The translations under genes were made by a program, and so were the position numbers. Of a stretch of DNA of 48,237 bases, positions 16,833 to 26,001 are shown one piece after another. Positions within the stretch are counted from its first letter, which is position 1; every line of letters begins with the position of its first letter. The stretch comes from an uncultured Clostridia bacterium (GTDB taxonomy: Bacteria > Bacillota > Clostridia > Christensenellales > Borkfalkiaceae): NCBI GenBank assembly GCA_944354125.1, contig CALVPT010000014.1:1-48237 (forward strand), read 5' to 3'. The notes beneath the pieces are model-generated. The model ran no database searches. It was not told the DNA's origin and saw only the letters and a list, made by a program, of their open reading frames with translations.

Positions 16833-19800
16833 TAATCACGAGTAAATTATAACTATTTTTATATGTTTTGATATTTGTAAAAAGGCTTTAAAACGGCCTG
16901 TAATTGAATTTGTCTGCCTTAAGTACAAGTTTTTATCTAAAAATATATCATAATAATTGTCGTATTTAACTATTATCTAGCCATATTAAGCCGCTTTAAC
17001 GACAAGATAGGCAGGTTTAATGACCATTACAGATAAAACGGTCAGGCAGTTATAGCTTTCTTAAAAAACTGCAAACTTATGACTGAATATTACCCGTTAA
17101 GGAACACACAAATGCGCCGTTAAGTGGGTATGATTATTTGAGTTTTTCAACGAATAACGGCAATTTTAGCTTAAAAATCCTGTATTTTACGTTTACTCCT
17201 GGCGCAGAGTAAATGGGTACAATGGCCGATACTTATAGATTACTTAATGCAATGTGGCTGTAAAATCAACGCATCAATTATTAACATATACCTTTTACTG
17301 ATTTTACGAATAAATATATAATTTTTATTTGTTTTGTAAGGTAATTTTTAGTAATATTTATCCAATTTACAATTAAATTTTAACAATATTAGTGTTTGCC
17401 TGCTGTTTTGACAGTATTGCAGGCACTTTTAATTTTAGGGGGGCACGAATCAATAATTATGCCGACCAAATAGGAAGCATGAGGCACCGTTTCAACAGGC
17501 ACAGCCTCCCCGATAAAATGCGTCTGATTTTAAACAGAATGCCGCTTTAAGGCTTTGACAGGATATGCCATATTGCGAGTAATTTACTCAGTATAAGTGC
17601 AAATTTATACTATAAACTATGCTTAAAACATGCTGATATAACCCCGACATATGCCGGCATTCTCAAACTTTTATTGTTATATTGAGTTATTAATAACTAT
17701 ATTTTAACTTATCAGCTAGACGAAATGAACATAATCGAGCAAGCACAATTAATTGCTTAAAATATATATTTTTAAAGATGTGTAATACAATTTTATGCTA
17801 AATAATTAAGTTAATAATAACTTGATTTTAAAATTATCGAACATACAAAAGTTGCTAAATGATCGAAATATTTTATACAAAACAGCGGGCAAAAAAACTT
17901 AGAATTCAGGAGTTTATTTTGCCGTCAAAATGCCGTTTTTATAGCTTGTTCGGCACCCATAATAATAAAATCACTTAAAGCCCAGACAGCAATTTTGCAA
18001 GCAAAGCACAATCAATCACATTTTCCAAAACACATACAATACATCAGGCGTGGGAGCAGACCAATTAAATTAACCTTTAAAATGCCGTAAACCTTACAGA
18101 ATAACACTGCAATCTTTAAGATTGCGCTCAAAATAAAGCAAACTGTCAACCTGATTGCAATACCTGTAAAGATCCATTAAAAATGAGGCAAAAAGCTTAA
18201 AATTCAGCAAATGACAGGCTCAATTTCCGATGGAAGAGCAATACAATCTTTCATTTCCAAAACCCACGATGCCAAATCAAAAATACACAAAATCAGACAA
18301 ATATGGTGACTAAATAGCAACGAAATGCCCTATTTAAAAGAGAGTAAGTGTATGATTAGAAAACTCATAAAAACTCATATTTAATGCCGATTTAATTATA
18401 AAAATACCCATATTCACCGATATTTATTAAGTGAAAGACAAATCATTGATTTAAGCCTACTTAAAAGCCAAAAGGCAACAGATTAATCTTTATATTACAA
18501 AAATCAGGCATTTTAAACGTAAAAATCATAAAAGTAAGCATATTGTTGTGAAATAAATTGAAATTACCTTACAAGGTCGTAACCCCCAGTTTTAAGCCTG
18601 AGAAAGCCACATTTTATGCAAAATACAGCAAAATTTAATCAATATGACAATAAGAGGAGCACTAGGTTCCGAAAGGTTTCAAAAAGTTACATTCAGCATA
18701 ATTTTACTAAAACTTGCTTAAATTATGTCAAATATGCTGCATTTTTCAAAGGTGGTGACAAAACAACGAATATAAACCGGATATGGGGCAAATCTGGCAG
18801 TTTATTTAATTTTTAAGCTAAAATTCAGCTAAAAACTGCAAGTAAGGAGACAAAATGTTTCAAGGTAGCAAACACAGCTAAATGTGGTACAAATTACTGA
18901 ATTTAACCTTATTTTGGCATAATTTTTATTAAATATGTTTATTTTAACTTGATATTATAATATAGATCGGGTAATTTATCAGACAGCGCCAAAAGCATGG
19001 AAAAACTTGAAATTTTGCAGATTTCTACATATATCAGCAATAAAAACGTTAATTTTACTTAAATATAGACATCCGGAGGTTGTGATTAAGGTAAAATTAA
19101 ATAATTAGTATATTTTAACTTGTATTTATAAATAATTTGTTATTATAAACCTAAATTACTAAATTTTAACAATAATTTAGCTATTCAACGGCAGTACATG
19201 TCTGAAACTTTGCTGAAACGCCTTATTTGTAAATATTTTGTCAGTATTAGCTATAAACTATATAAAATATGTTTATTTAAACTAATATTATAAATATCTG
19301 TCTGGTTACGTATGATTTAGGCTGAATTTGGCTTATATTTGTTATATTTTACTTGTTTTTAATATATTTATGTTATATTTAACACAAAAATATAAAGATT
19401 ACCAAATTTGCGAGCTGGGATGTCATTTTTATTGCCAGTAACGTTTTATATGGTAATAATTTTACTTTTAAAATTGTTAATTTTATTTTATAATTAACTT
19501 GCTATAAAAATAAGACCATATAAATTACATAATTTTTTACTTTTGTTAAAAATAATAAGTATAAAATATGTTATTTTTATCTAGTAGTTTTTTATTATTA
19601 CTATTTTGAATTTTTTAATTTTTCCATATTCAGGATATCCCGAAATATTTATATTGACTACAATGTGTCATAGCTCATTCAGACAGCCAAGATAAAAAAT
19701 CTAACAGACAATTTAAAATTAACTGTATTTATAAATTTTAAATGGCAGCTTATGAATATGATCTTTTATCAATTAAAGTAAAAACGTTGTGCTTTAATTT

Positions 19801-22014
19801 CCCTAATATATAAATAATAAGAGATCTGACCTGCAAATCTGATGGCCATTTTATAAGCGGTTATTCTGTCTGCTGTATGCCATATGCCGATCTACTTTTT
19901 ACCAATAAGGAGAATTTCGGATATTAAACAGATGATAAAATAAAATTTGTATTTACTAAAATTGACAATATATTTTTTTTGACGTCGTTGGATGATAAAA
20001 ACCCAAACTTGATAAAATTAACATATATTCAAAAGCTGTCAATTTAACACTGGTACAACTTAGTTCCAACGCGCAGCGCGAAATCAGACTTGAATTTGTC
20101 TTGATCAGGCAGTGTTAAAATACTCAACTATGTTTTAATGTTTTACAACGAAAAAATCAAAATTAATTTTGTCGTAGCGAATCAAAAAAAACGGAGCTAA
20201 AAAGTTGATTAATAAATTTTAGTTTAATGTCAAAAATTAAAATGCTGTTTTATACATTTTTACATTTCTTCCTCTATAAAAATTAAATTGAAAAATTCAT
20301 TAGTAAATAAATTCGACGCCGTTATTATCCGCCAAATATTCAAAGCTGTTGCTCTTTTATGTTTTCAGAAGCAAATAAAAAATTTGTCATTATTTATTTC
20401 TAAGACTTTTACCTCCTAATTCATAAAGTTTGTGTTGTGGTTCTAATATATGAGTTTCAATCACCCTATCAAATAATATAAAAATTAACAATTCAACTTT
20501 ATTGTTCTGTTATGTCTCTGGCGGGAAGAAGTTTTGCTCTATCCATAAATATATTTGTAATCTAACTGATAATTTATCGGCTGATGTAAATTTTATAAAA
20601 AAATAAAACGCGCAAGATTTGCACGTTTATCTTGATTATATAATCAAGTCAAATTTTTCCTATGCGACAGTATAAACATATCGGACAAAATTATCAGTAC
20701 CAAATAATTTTATAACGATAGGCGATAATGTCAGAAAGATTGCAATCAGACTATTTTCTGTCTTTTTTACAATGTATCGGAATAAGATTCTTTTATAATG
20801 CAATTCTGACTGAAAACTAATTTCTGTTTGGTCAGCCTTTTGGTCAGTATTTTTAAAGTTTATAATAAAAGGTGATTATTTCATGGATATTTAAATTTCT
20901 TTAGTGACAAGCAAATGGAATGTATTAAAGTAATCTTTACAAAGATAGTCAAAATCTGAGAAGTTAAGATATATGTAAAGTTTAACTATAAGTTAAGGAC
21001 TTCTATACGACAAACTATATTTTATTTGGGGGTATGCTCTATATTACATCGCTCAATATAAGAAAAGGTATTAACTGTAAAGAGAGTTTATATTAATGAT
21101 ATATAAATCTTCTCAGCGGAAATTTTTATTTTTCGGGCGGACGGTGGGACTTTATTAAAAGCGCCATAGAAAAACTAAATCTGAATCTTAGGTAAATAAA
21201 AAGGCGACAATTGAAAATAAAATCGCAAACTGCCTAGCCGACATATAATGGTGAAAAGTTTCCTGCGCTAGCTGAATGTGGTATATGTGGTGCTTAGTCA
21301 ATTCGTATAATAGCCCGATAAATTGGACTACAATATAAGGGCTGAAAACATGTGCATTGATAAATCTTGTTTATGGTGAATGCACAAACTCAAAAAATTT
21401 ACTTTAGTAAAGACAAAACTTTGCATTTCTGACAGCGACCAACTGGCGAACAGAAAGGGACTTTACAGAACTCAACTTAAAAAATATATTTAAGGTTGCA
21501 AAGTTATACTATGCGTAAAACCACTTTAAGTAATCGGTTTCAGACAGAAAAAATCTGAGCCAAAATCACTATATTATATATAATGTATATAAGAATAATT
21601 TTTTTGAGCTCTTCAGGCATAAAAATGGAGGTTTATTTTTAATTTTTTTGCCGTCTGAATTGCGACAAGGAAATAATTATAATGCTTCAGACCTTTGTCA
21701 TTCAAAAAGATAGATTCCTATGTACGTTTATTTTATTCATTTAATATAACTCAAGTTGAATATTATACCATAGCGTCGCCCTTTACTCTACGAATAGGCG
21801 CTCTATTCAACCACTAAAAAATGACAATACTTAATAAAAATTTACATTATCAGTAAATGTCGGTTGCTTTCAGGCGTCCGTGAATGCTTTAGTTATTGCT
21901 TTCCGTCGCCGCTTCAGCCATTCTCAATCGCGAAAAAGTATTTAAAAAGTGGATAAAGAATTTAAATAATGGTATTTTGGCATATATTTTTTACAGGTCT
22001 GCCGTGAAAAAATT

Positions 22015-22056
22015 CGCGTATACAGGCGGCTACAACGCGTATACAGGCTGCTACAA
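22015..22056. repeat. Tandem 21-bp duplication
   Basis: CGCGTATACAGGCGGCTACAA-type unit repeated twice head to tail (22015-22035 and 22036-22056) with one mismatch (GGCGG against GGCTG). Confidence 0.85.
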
Positions 22057-22126
22057 TAACTAAACGCATATATCTTATTTATTGCCGCACCACTTCAAAA
22101 TAGTAATTTTCTGTTACGCAAAGTCA

Positions 22127-22348
22127 AAACCACCAGTTCAACGGTGGTTTACTCATACCCTAAAGGGTAATTTACCGGCCAACCCGTAAGCGGACATAGC
22201 TTTTAATATAGCTCCCCATTGCACGACACGCCCGTAAAACAGGTTCCTCGTACTATAATGGAGTTTAATTTTCAATAGCAATAAGGTAATTTTTTAATTA
22301 TTAAGTTTGCTAAAGCAATTTTTTATCTTCCCCCGGTAAAATCGGGGG
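22127..22348. other. Hairpin cluster, possibly an IS200/IS605-type end or omega-RNA remnant
   Basis: Several short hairpins follow each other: AAACCACC/GGTGGTTT (22127-22134 with 22143-22150), TACCC/GGGTA (22156-22160 with 22165-22169), an AGC/GCT pair near 22200, and CCCCCG/CGGGGG (22330-22335 with 22343-22348). The GC content is higher than in the neighbouring island. Closely packed subterminal hairpins are typical of IS200/IS605 ends and the RNAs transcribed from TnpB elements. No tnpA or tnpB gene is present, so this would be a remnant or a non-autonomous element. The family resemblance is from memory and uncertain. Confidence 0.35.
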
Positions 22349-22381
22349 ATTTATCAAGCTGAAGCGCCCATAAAGAGCAAT

Positions 22382-22405
22382 AAAAAAGACCGCCGAAAGG
22401 CAGTC
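22382..22405 (-). terminator. Terminator of the rsmG-SLOG operon
   Basis: Stem 22388-22394 with 22399-22405, tetraloop, and six T on the minus strand (22382-22387), directly after the SLOG gene stop codon. Confidence 0.8.
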
Positions 22406-22418
22406 CGATAAAATAATT

Positions 22419-22877
22419 TCAAACTATAAATATTTTGCGTTTTTTCTTGCGCGCATATCTGACGGTATACGCCGTACCTCCGCTTTCCCTGCGCATATAG
22501 GCAATCAGGTATCCGCACTTGTCGACCATATAGTCGTTTCTCTTGAGCATCGCGCCCTTGAAATACCTCCAGGACACGACTTTTAAGTCGTCGCTGCTGT
22601 CTATTATTTCTATGTATCTGCGCTTTTCCTCGGCAGAAAAATATTTATCCTGTTCGGGGCAGGAGACGCAGGCGACGAGCTTTATTTGTGGGTGAATCTC
22701 CTTGAGTTTCAACACCTCTTCGGCGGCTATCATGTCGAATCCGCGCGCCATGCCGCAGTAAAAGGTATCGACGCCATTTTCAATCAGATTTTCGAGTGTG
22801 TCTCTTAAGAGCGCATAGTCGGGTTGGTCTTCAATCTTACGATGCCCGGTGAACGCGCAGCAATTTTTAAGCGCCAT
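22419..22877 (-). CDS. SLOG-family nucleotide-binding protein (YpsA/DUF1273-like)
   Basis: The 152-residue protein starts with the family signature CCAFTGHRKIE and has the Rossmann-type glycine region FYCGMARGFDMIAAEEVLKL, with the conserved acidic residues FD and AAE. It then has KLVACVSCPEQDKYFS and the late CGYLIAYMRRESGGTAYTV. This places it in the SLOG superfamily, near YpsA/DUF1273, whose members bind nucleotides or nucleotide-derived ligands. YpsA itself affects cell division and stress resistance in Firmicutes, by a mechanism not resolved. It follows rsmG with a 1-bp gap and is surely cotranscribed with it. A role in cell division or nucleotide signalling is possible but inferred only from family. 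Confidence 0.82.
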   Translation of the reverse strand: MALKNCCAFTGHRKIEDQPDYALLRDTLENLIENGVDTFYCGMARGFDMIAAEEVLKLKEIHPQIKLVACVSCPEQDKYFSAEEKRRYIEIIDSSDDLKVVSWRYFKGAMLKRNDYMVDKCGYLIAYMRRESGGTAYTVRYARKKKRKIFIV

Positions 22878-22878
22878 A

Positions 22879-23559
22879 TCAGATTATGGGGTCCTTTCGC
22901 TCTTTTCCCAGACCTCTGGGATACTTCAAAGGGGTAGGAGAGACCTTTCTTACGACTATAATGGTGCGTTTTTCGCCGCAGAGGGTAAATTTTTCAACGC
23001 ATTCGGTCTCTCCGCCCAAAACCTTTATTGCCTTAGCCGCCTCTTTTAGTTCCTCGTCTGCATCGCCCTTGTAGGCAATGAACCTGCCTCCCACCCTGAC
23101 GTAGGGGAGGCAATATTCGCTTAAAGTATTCATTCTGGCGACGGCTCTAGCTACGCAGCAGTCGAACTTTTCCCTCAGATTTTTATCCTTTGCACCGTCC
23201 TCGGCGCGGATGTTCAGAACTTTTATACCCTTGAGAGCCAACTTATCAACACAGATATCAAGATATTTGCATTTTTTCTGCGTACTCTCTATCAAAGTAA
23301 AGTCGAGATCGTCCCTTATTATCTTTAAAGGAAGAGAGGGAAATCCGCCGCCCGAACCTATTTCAACGACCTTCGCGCCGACGGGAAAAAAGCTTTCGCC
23401 CGTACAGGAATCGAGAAAATGTTTGTTAAAAATGTCCTCTTTTTGCGTAATTGCAGTCAGATTAAACATTTTATTATACTCCGAAAGGGTAGAACACAGC
23501 AATTCGAAGGCATCTTTTTTTTCATTGAGAATCTTATCTCGGTAAAAATCGAGGTTCAT
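22879..23559 (-). CDS. rsmG: 16S rRNA (guanine527-N7)-methyltransferase RsmG
   Basis: RsmG (GidB) methylates G527 of 16S rRNA in the 530 loop; loss gives low-level streptomycin resistance. The 226-residue protein has the family start LSEYNKMFNLTAIT, the SAM-binding motif VVEIGSGGGFPSLPLKI, the acidic LIESTQKKCKYL motif, and the catalytic-region motif CCVARAVARMNTL. It is normally next to mnmG and parAB in Firmicutes; here it lies on the far side of the AT-rich island from parAB, which suggests a rearrangement or insertion. It diverges from dnaN across a 464-bp interval full of DnaA-box-like sites. Confidence 0.95.
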   Translation of the reverse strand: MNLDFYRDKILNEKKDAFELLCSTLSEYNKMFNLTAITQKEDIFNKHFLDSCTGESFFPVGAKVVEIGSGGGFPSLPLKIIRDDLDFTLIESTQKKCKYLDICVDKLALKGIKVLNIRAEDGAKDKNLREKFDCCVARAVARMNTLSEYCLPYVRVGGRFIAYKGDADEELKEAAKAIKVLGGETECVEKFTLCGEKRTIIVVRKVSPTPLKYPRGLGKERKDPII

Positions 23560-23633
23560 AACTTCTTAAATTTTACCATAAAATTTTTACATTTTCAACC
23601 CCTTAAGGGGCATTGTACAAAAGTTTATAAAAG

Positions 23634-23924
23634 TTATGAACAATTGACAATTTGCTGTAGATAACTCATATTTTTCCTATTTTCCGACAAAATAAATTTT
23701 TTTGCGACAAAAAACCGCACAAAAGTTCTGCACTTATCAACCGCAGCGTCTCATCTTATCGACAGTTTATCGACGGTTATCGCCCGTAAAATTGTTCATA
23801 ACTTTTTACCTGAATTTTACTTAAATATGCTCAAATAACGCTTATTTTGTTGCATTTCACGCCGATTTTTGGTATTATATTTGCGTAAATCGCGACGGGC
23901 GCACGGGGTTATCGACAATTGAAC
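23634..23924. other. oriC: DnaA-box-like cluster upstream of dnaN, probable oriC
   Basis: Between rsmG and dnaN the following nonamers occur: TTATGAACA (23634), TTATCAACC (23734), TTATCGACA (23756), TTATCGACG (23767), TTATCGCCC (23777), TTATGAACA on the minus strand (23793-23801) and TTATCGACA (23909). The first and last extend into the 16-bp form TTATSRACAATTGAMC. None is a perfect TTATNCACA, yet the density in under 300 bp is far above chance. Placement between divergent rsmG and dnaN, at the strand switch, supports oriC. Confidence 0.65.
23850..23878 (+). promoter_or_regulatory. dnaN promoter
   Basis: The -35 TTGCAT (23850-23855), 17-bp spacer and -10 TATTAT (23873-23878) are followed by a TTATCGACA box at 23909, where an initiator protein could control transcription. 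Confidence 0.55.
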
Positions 23925-24023
23925 GGCGCCTACTAATAATACTACCATTTAAACATTTAATAATATAAATAAATATCTTCATAACATACGCGAAAATACA
24001 CTTGAAAAAGGGGATCATATAAG

Positions 24024-25130
24024 ATGAAATTCGTATGCGAAGGACTCGATCTGTCCGATGCAGTTTTAAAAGTCGTCAAGGCGTGCGCTACCCGCACCAC
24101 CGTGCCCGTGATGGAGTGCATCAAGCTCTCCGCCAGGAACGACAGCCTCATTCTCACGGCGACCGACGGCGAAATTTCCATTCAGAAGAAGATTAAGGCG
24201 GAAATATACGAGGAAGGCGATATCTGCGTTCCCGGCAAGTACTTCTCCGACTTCATCAAAAAGCTCGAGGGCGTTCAGCTGACGATAGAGGTAATAGGCA
24301 GCAAGATGGACATAATCTATGCCGACAGCCAGACCTCAATGCAGGTGCTCACCGCCGCAGATTTCCCCGCAATCGATACGGACATCAACGAAAATTCATT
24401 CACCCTTAAGACGGAGGAGTTCAAAAAACTCATAAATTCTACGGCTTTCTGCTGCGCGGTCGACGATTCCCGTCCCATACTCAAGGGATGCCAGATAGTC
24501 ATAAAGGGCAGCGACATAACCGTCACCGCGCTTGACGGATTCCGCCTCGCCACGGCGTGCGGCAAAGTTGAGAGCGCTACGGGCGACATGGAGATAGTCT
24601 GCCCCGCAAGGACGCTTAAGGAGATTGAAAAGATGCTCCCCGAAGGCGAGGGCGAAACCCAGCTCAGGGTGCAGAAGGGCATAATTTTGGTCTGCGTGGA
24701 CGACACCATCTTAACCTCCTGCCTCTACAACGGCGACTTCATCAAGAAGGAAAACATCATTCCCAAGTCATATCTTACCAAAATTACGGTTGACAGGGAG
24801 CTTCTGAAGGCGTCCATAGAGAGGGCGGCAATACTCGTAAGGGGCGACAAAAACAGCCTTATAATCCTCGACATATCCCAGGGAAAGGTCGAAATTTCCT
24901 CCAATTCCGAGATAGGCAACGTCAACGAGCCGGTAAAGGCCGAGCTCGAGGGCAAGGATCTCAAGATTGCAATGAATTCCAAATTCATATCCGACGCGAT
25001 AAACGCGCTGACCGAGGAGGAGATAGTTCTGTCCTTCAATAACCCCGTTCAGCCTTTTATTTGCGAAAATAAACAAAATAAAGACGTGCTTTATTTAATT
25101 TTACCCGTAAGAACGTCCAATAATGCTTGA
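24024..25130 (+). CDS. dnaN: DNA polymerase III beta subunit (sliding clamp)
   Basis: DnaN forms the dimeric ring that tethers the replicative polymerase to DNA. The 368-residue protein has the three-domain clamp fold. Landmarks are VVKACATRTTVPVMECI at the N-terminus, LTATDGEISI, SGTTAFCCA-type text here as LINSTAFCCAVDDSRPILKG, VTALDGFRLAT, and the C-terminal VLYLILPVRT. AAGGGGA is upstream of the ATG. In most Firmicutes dnaA lies directly upstream in one operon; here dnaN has its own promoter and rsmG diverges from it. The C-terminal codons overlap the rpmH promoter. Confidence 0.97.
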   Translation: MKFVCEGLDLSDAVLKVVKACATRTTVPVMECIKLSARNDSLILTATDGEISIQKKIKAEIYEEGDICVPGKYFSDFIKKLEGVQLTIEVIGSKMDIIYADSQTSMQVLTAADFPAIDTDINENSFTLKTEEFKKLINSTAFCCAVDDSRPILKGCQIVIKGSDITVTALDGFRLATACGKVESATGDMEIVCPARTLKEIEKMLPEGEGETQLRVQKGIILVCVDDTILTSCLYNGDFIKKENIIPKSYLTKITVDRELLKASIERAAILVRGDKNSLIILDISQGKVEISSNSEIGNVNEPVKAELEGKDLKIAMNSKFISDAINALTEEEIVLSFNNPVQPFICENKQNKDVLYLILPVRTSNNA

Positions 25131-25156
25131 CTTAAGCTCTGAAAAAAAGGTAAAAT
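25127..25156 (+). promoter_or_regulatory. rpmH promoter
   Basis: The -35 TTGACT (25127-25132) overlaps the dnaN stop codon; after an 18-bp spacer comes the -10 TAAAAT (25151-25156). Confidence 0.65.
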
Positions 25157-25223
25157 AGTTAAAGCCTATATTTTATGTATAAAACAAAAATATAATAAAT
25201 AAATTAACGGGAGTTAAAAGACA

Positions 25224-25358
25224 ATGAAAAGAACTTATCAACCCAAGAAGAGGCAGAGAAGCAAGGTTCACGGTTTCAGAAAGAGAATGGCCTCTACCGC
25301 AGGCAGAAAGGTATTGAAGAGAAGAAGAAATAAGGGCAGAAAGAAGCTCAGCGCATAA
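25224..25358 (+). CDS. rpmH: Ribosomal protein bL34
   Basis: The 44-residue protein reads [20 protein letters not shown], then [20 protein letters not shown] and KLSA, a textbook bL34 with the RKRM and GRKVL motifs. It binds 23S rRNA in the large subunit. GGGAG lies 10 bp upstream of the ATG. rnpA follows after 35 bp, the standard order. Confidence 0.98.
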   Translation: MKRTYQPKKRQRSKVHGFRKRMASTAGRKVLKRRRNKGRKKLSA

Positions 25359-25393
25359 AGCGGCTTTGTTTGCCGCCCGCATAAAGTGGCGCG

Positions 25394-25708
25394 ATGCAGT
25401 ATAGAAGATTAAAAAAGAATAACCAGTTTAACACGTTGTTCAGAAAGGGGAAAAAGGTATTTTCCCCTTATCTCACTATATTGTATATTCCGGGTAAGGA
25501 GACGGTGATGGGCATCGCCCTCTCCAAAAAGCACGGGAAAGCCGTTAAAAGAAACAGAATAAAGAGGCTTATAAGGGCGGCGTTTGCCAACAACTATGCA
25601 AGTCTGCCCGTCACGGCGAGCATTGTCATAATACCGAAAGTTGCGGAATTCAACTATGCCGACGTCGAAAAGAGCCTTCTTTCCTGTTACAAAAGGATGG
25701 CAAAATGA
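25394..25708 (+). CDS. rnpA: Ribonuclease P protein component
   Basis: RnpA binds the RNase P RNA and helps mature the 5' ends of tRNAs. The 104-residue protein has the conserved start YRRLKKNNQFNTLFRKGKK, the RNR motif in GKAVKRNRIKRLIRAAF, and a basic character throughout. It overlaps yidD by 4 bp (ATGA), which implies translational coupling. RNase P RNA itself is not encoded in the window. Confidence 0.95.
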   Translation: MQYRRLKKNNQFNTLFRKGKKVFSPYLTILYIPGKETVMGIALSKKHGKAVKRNRIKRLIRAAFANNYASLPVTASIVIIPKVAEFNYADVEKSLLSCYKRMAK

Positions 25709-25983
25709 CAAAGCTTTGGCGCTTTATAAGGAAGATTATACGCAATAATCCCCTCAAAGTCATCGCCATGCGGCTTATCATACTCTACCAAAGGCGGCTT
25801 TCACGGCATACCTGCCTGTACGAGCCGACCTGTTCGGAATATACGCTGAGGAGCATAAACAATCTTGGCTTTTTACTCGGCAGCATAGTGGGACTCTGGC
25901 GCATTTTAAGGTGCAATCCCTTCTCTAAGGGCGGCTATGACCCCGCCCCCGAAAATCATTTCAAGGTGAAATGGGTCTATTGA
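25705..25983 (+). CDS. yidD: Membrane protein insertion efficiency factor YidD
   Basis: A 92-residue protein of the UPF0161/DUF37 family, thought to assist YidC-dependent membrane insertion at the inner face of the membrane. Visible is the family core: LIILYQRRLSRHTCLYEPTC followed by SEYTLRSINNLG and GLWRILRCNPFSKGGYDP, with the invariant cysteines. An N-terminal amphipathic helix precedes it. It lies between rnpA (4-bp overlap) and yidC (18-bp gap), the conserved operon order. Confidence 0.95.
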   Translation: MTKLWRFIRKIIRNNPLKVIAMRLIILYQRRLSRHTCLYEPTCSEYTLRSINNLGFLLGSIVGLWRILRCNPFSKGGYDPAPENHFKVKWVY

Positions 25984-26001
25984 CCTAAAAAAACAGATTA
26001 A

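Larger units (their letters stand above)
16833..22418. other. 5.6-kb AT-rich region without convincing genes, probable origin-associated island
   Basis: All six frames are crowded with stop codons; the longest open frame is 66 codons (18616-18816) and looks random. In lines I counted GC is about 17-35 percent, lowest around 19-20 kb, against much higher GC in the flanking genes. No rRNA, tRNA or CRISPR array is visible. Recurrent degenerate motifs occur (for example AAATATGTTTATTTTAACTT near 18930, a related one near 19265 and a shorter one at 19563). Near the right end are a 21-bp tandem duplication and a hairpin cluster, listed separately. It sits where gene orientation switches and where dnaA would be expected, so a replication-origin role (unwinding region) is the leading inference. 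Confidence 0.6.

Noticed and set aside
18616..18816. 66-codon open frame in the AT-rich island
   Set aside because: No ribosome binding site, odd composition, isolated among dense stop codons, and no recognisable motif.
16833..22418. Genes in an altered genetic code (for example reassigned stops)
   Set aside because: The flanking genes use all three stops normally, and reading through stops gave no recognisable protein.
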